Below are positions 4,594-5,261 of a stretch of 5,261 nt of DNA, one piece after another. Origin of the DNA: CAADGY01 sp900696665 (lineage in GTDB: Bacteria > Acidobacteriota > Terriglobia > Bryobacterales > Bryobacteraceae); assembly GCA_035063885.1 (NCBI GenBank), contig JAPSFM010000187.1, positions 1 to 5,261 of the forward strand, read 5' to 3'. The notes below the pieces were generated by a model. The model did not search any database and had not been told where the DNA came from. It saw nothing but the letters and a program-made list of their open reading frames with translations. The translations under genes were made by a program, and so were the position numbers. How positions within the stretch are numbered: position 1 is the first letter of the stretch; the number at the start of each line of letters is the position of its first letter.

Positions 4594-5261
4594 CGCCGCT
4601 CGAGTTCCTCAATCAGCTCTGGCAGTACAAACCGGATGACCAGTACATCCTCATCTGGACTCTGCCCGACAAACGCTCGCGGTGGTTCACGAGCATTCCC
4701 GACGCCGCGGAGTACGTTGCCGGCGTCAACGGCAGTAAGGACGTGTATGTCGGCCTTGGCCTGGCGGGCAAGGATTACGGGCCGATGCGCCGCTGCGTAT
4801 CCGGAGAAGTCACGGGCATCGCCGCGATTGGCTGCGACTTCGATCTGCTTTCCGAGGCCCACGGAAAGAAAGCGCTACCGCGGACCGTCCAGGAAGCGCT
4901 CTCGATCCTGCCGCCGGGAATGGAGCCAAGTTTCGTCGTTCTGACCGGCAACGGCCTGCACTGCTGGTGGCTCCTGAAGGAGCCGTGCACGTTCGAGACC
5001 GATGCGGAGCGGAGCGATGCCGCGCGCGTCGTGGCCCGGTGGCATACGCTGCTAAGGCTGCGCGCGGCCGCGAAAGGATGGGCCTACGACCGCCTTTCCG
5101 ACTTGGCGCGTGTCCTCCGGATTCCGGGTACGGTTAACCACAAGGACCCGGTGAATCCGAAGAAGGTCACGTTGCTGTCCGCCTCCGGCCGGCGCTACAA
5201 CCTCTCCGATTTCGAGGAATACCTGGACGAAGCCGCGATTCCCGATCCGGAGGCGGAGCAG
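4590..5261 (+). CDS. AEP-type primase (RepB-like), N-terminal part, cut by right edge
   Basis: A frame of 224 codons, open at the right edge with no stop. It begins at an ATG that overlaps the HD gene stop, 8 bases after GGGAG. Residues ~75-185 carry the pattern of archaeo-eukaryotic primases of the RepB/phage type: CDFDLL (82-87) with the metal-binding D83-x-D85, a TGNGLHCWWLL block (119-129) with the catalytic-site H124, and DRLSDLARVLRIPGTVNHK (167-185), in which 'DLARVLRIPGT.N.K' is a very typical closing motif. The protein would make RNA/DNA primers for phage replication. Such proteins often continue into a helicase or DUF5906-like C-terminal domain, but nothing of that is visible here. 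Residues 1-74 are a less conserved lead-in with YVGLGLAG. No frameshift is seen in the part present. Confidence 0.8.
   Translation, partial: MTPLEFLNQLWQYKPDDQYILIWTLPDKRSRWFTSIPDAAEYVAGVNGSKDVYVGLGLAGKDYGPMRRCVSGEVTGIAAIGCDFDLLSEAHGKKALPRTVQEALSILPPGMEPSFVVLTGNGLHCWWLLKEPCTFETDAERSDAARVVARWHTLLRLRAAAKGWAYDRLSDLARVLRIPGTVNHKDPVNPKKVTLLSASGRRYNLSDFEEYLDEAAIPDPEAEQ

Noticed and set aside
1..5261. CRISPR array, tRNA, rRNA, attachment site or new defence system
   Set aside because: No regularly spaced identical repeats, no cloverleaf-like segment and no known defence partner seen on either strand. The nuclease and HD gene fit a replication module better.

Overview
The window is a GC-rich (by eye, not counted), tightly packed stretch of bacteriophage or prophage DNA from a GC-rich bacterium. 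The first ~120 bases are the end of an insertion sequence. Nearly everything else is on the + strand, with overlapping stop and start codons and strong Shine-Dalgarno (SD) sequences, as in phage operons. No gene allows a firm taxonomic call. The protein style would fit prophages of Acidobacteriota or Deltaproteobacteria-like soil bacteria, but that is a weak guess.

Left edge (1-~124): the first nine codons of a minus-strand transposase run off the left end. Outside its start lie a small inverted repeat and two imperfect tandem copies of an 18-bp terminal-type repeat with a 24-bp period. I read this as the tip of an insertion sequence sitting just upstream of, or within, the gene that preceded the tail genes.

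Tail module (145-~2460): a DUF2460-like tail protein, a small M15-type (D,D-carboxypeptidase-like) tail peptidase, and a large tail-hub protein. The hub protein contains a second copy of the first gene's fold, then a lambda gpL-like four-cysteine domain, then what looks like the start of a gpJ-like tail-tip region. Together these would form the distal tail and the cell-wall-degrading part of a siphovirus-like tail.

Break (~2440-2465): the coding frame switches abruptly. The hub protein loses its sense, and reading in the next frame gives the C-terminal half of an unrelated protein of the ParB-like ('DGQHRL') phage/plasmid family. The simplest reading is a deletion that joined the late tail genes directly to the early genes. 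A metagenomic misassembly would look the same.

Early/replication module (2459-5261): the ParB-like C-terminal fragment, a small phage ABA-sandwich-like protein, a VRR-NUC nuclease, an unrecognised 131-residue protein, an HD-domain nucleotide phosphohydrolase and the N-terminal part of an archaeo-eukaryotic-type primase cut by the right edge. This set suits phage DNA replication, nucleotide metabolism and DNA-end or junction processing. Overall the window looks like a prophage, possibly a decaying one given the IS tip and the fused, truncated genes. I see no CRISPR array, tRNA, rRNA or attachment site, and no convincing novel defence system.
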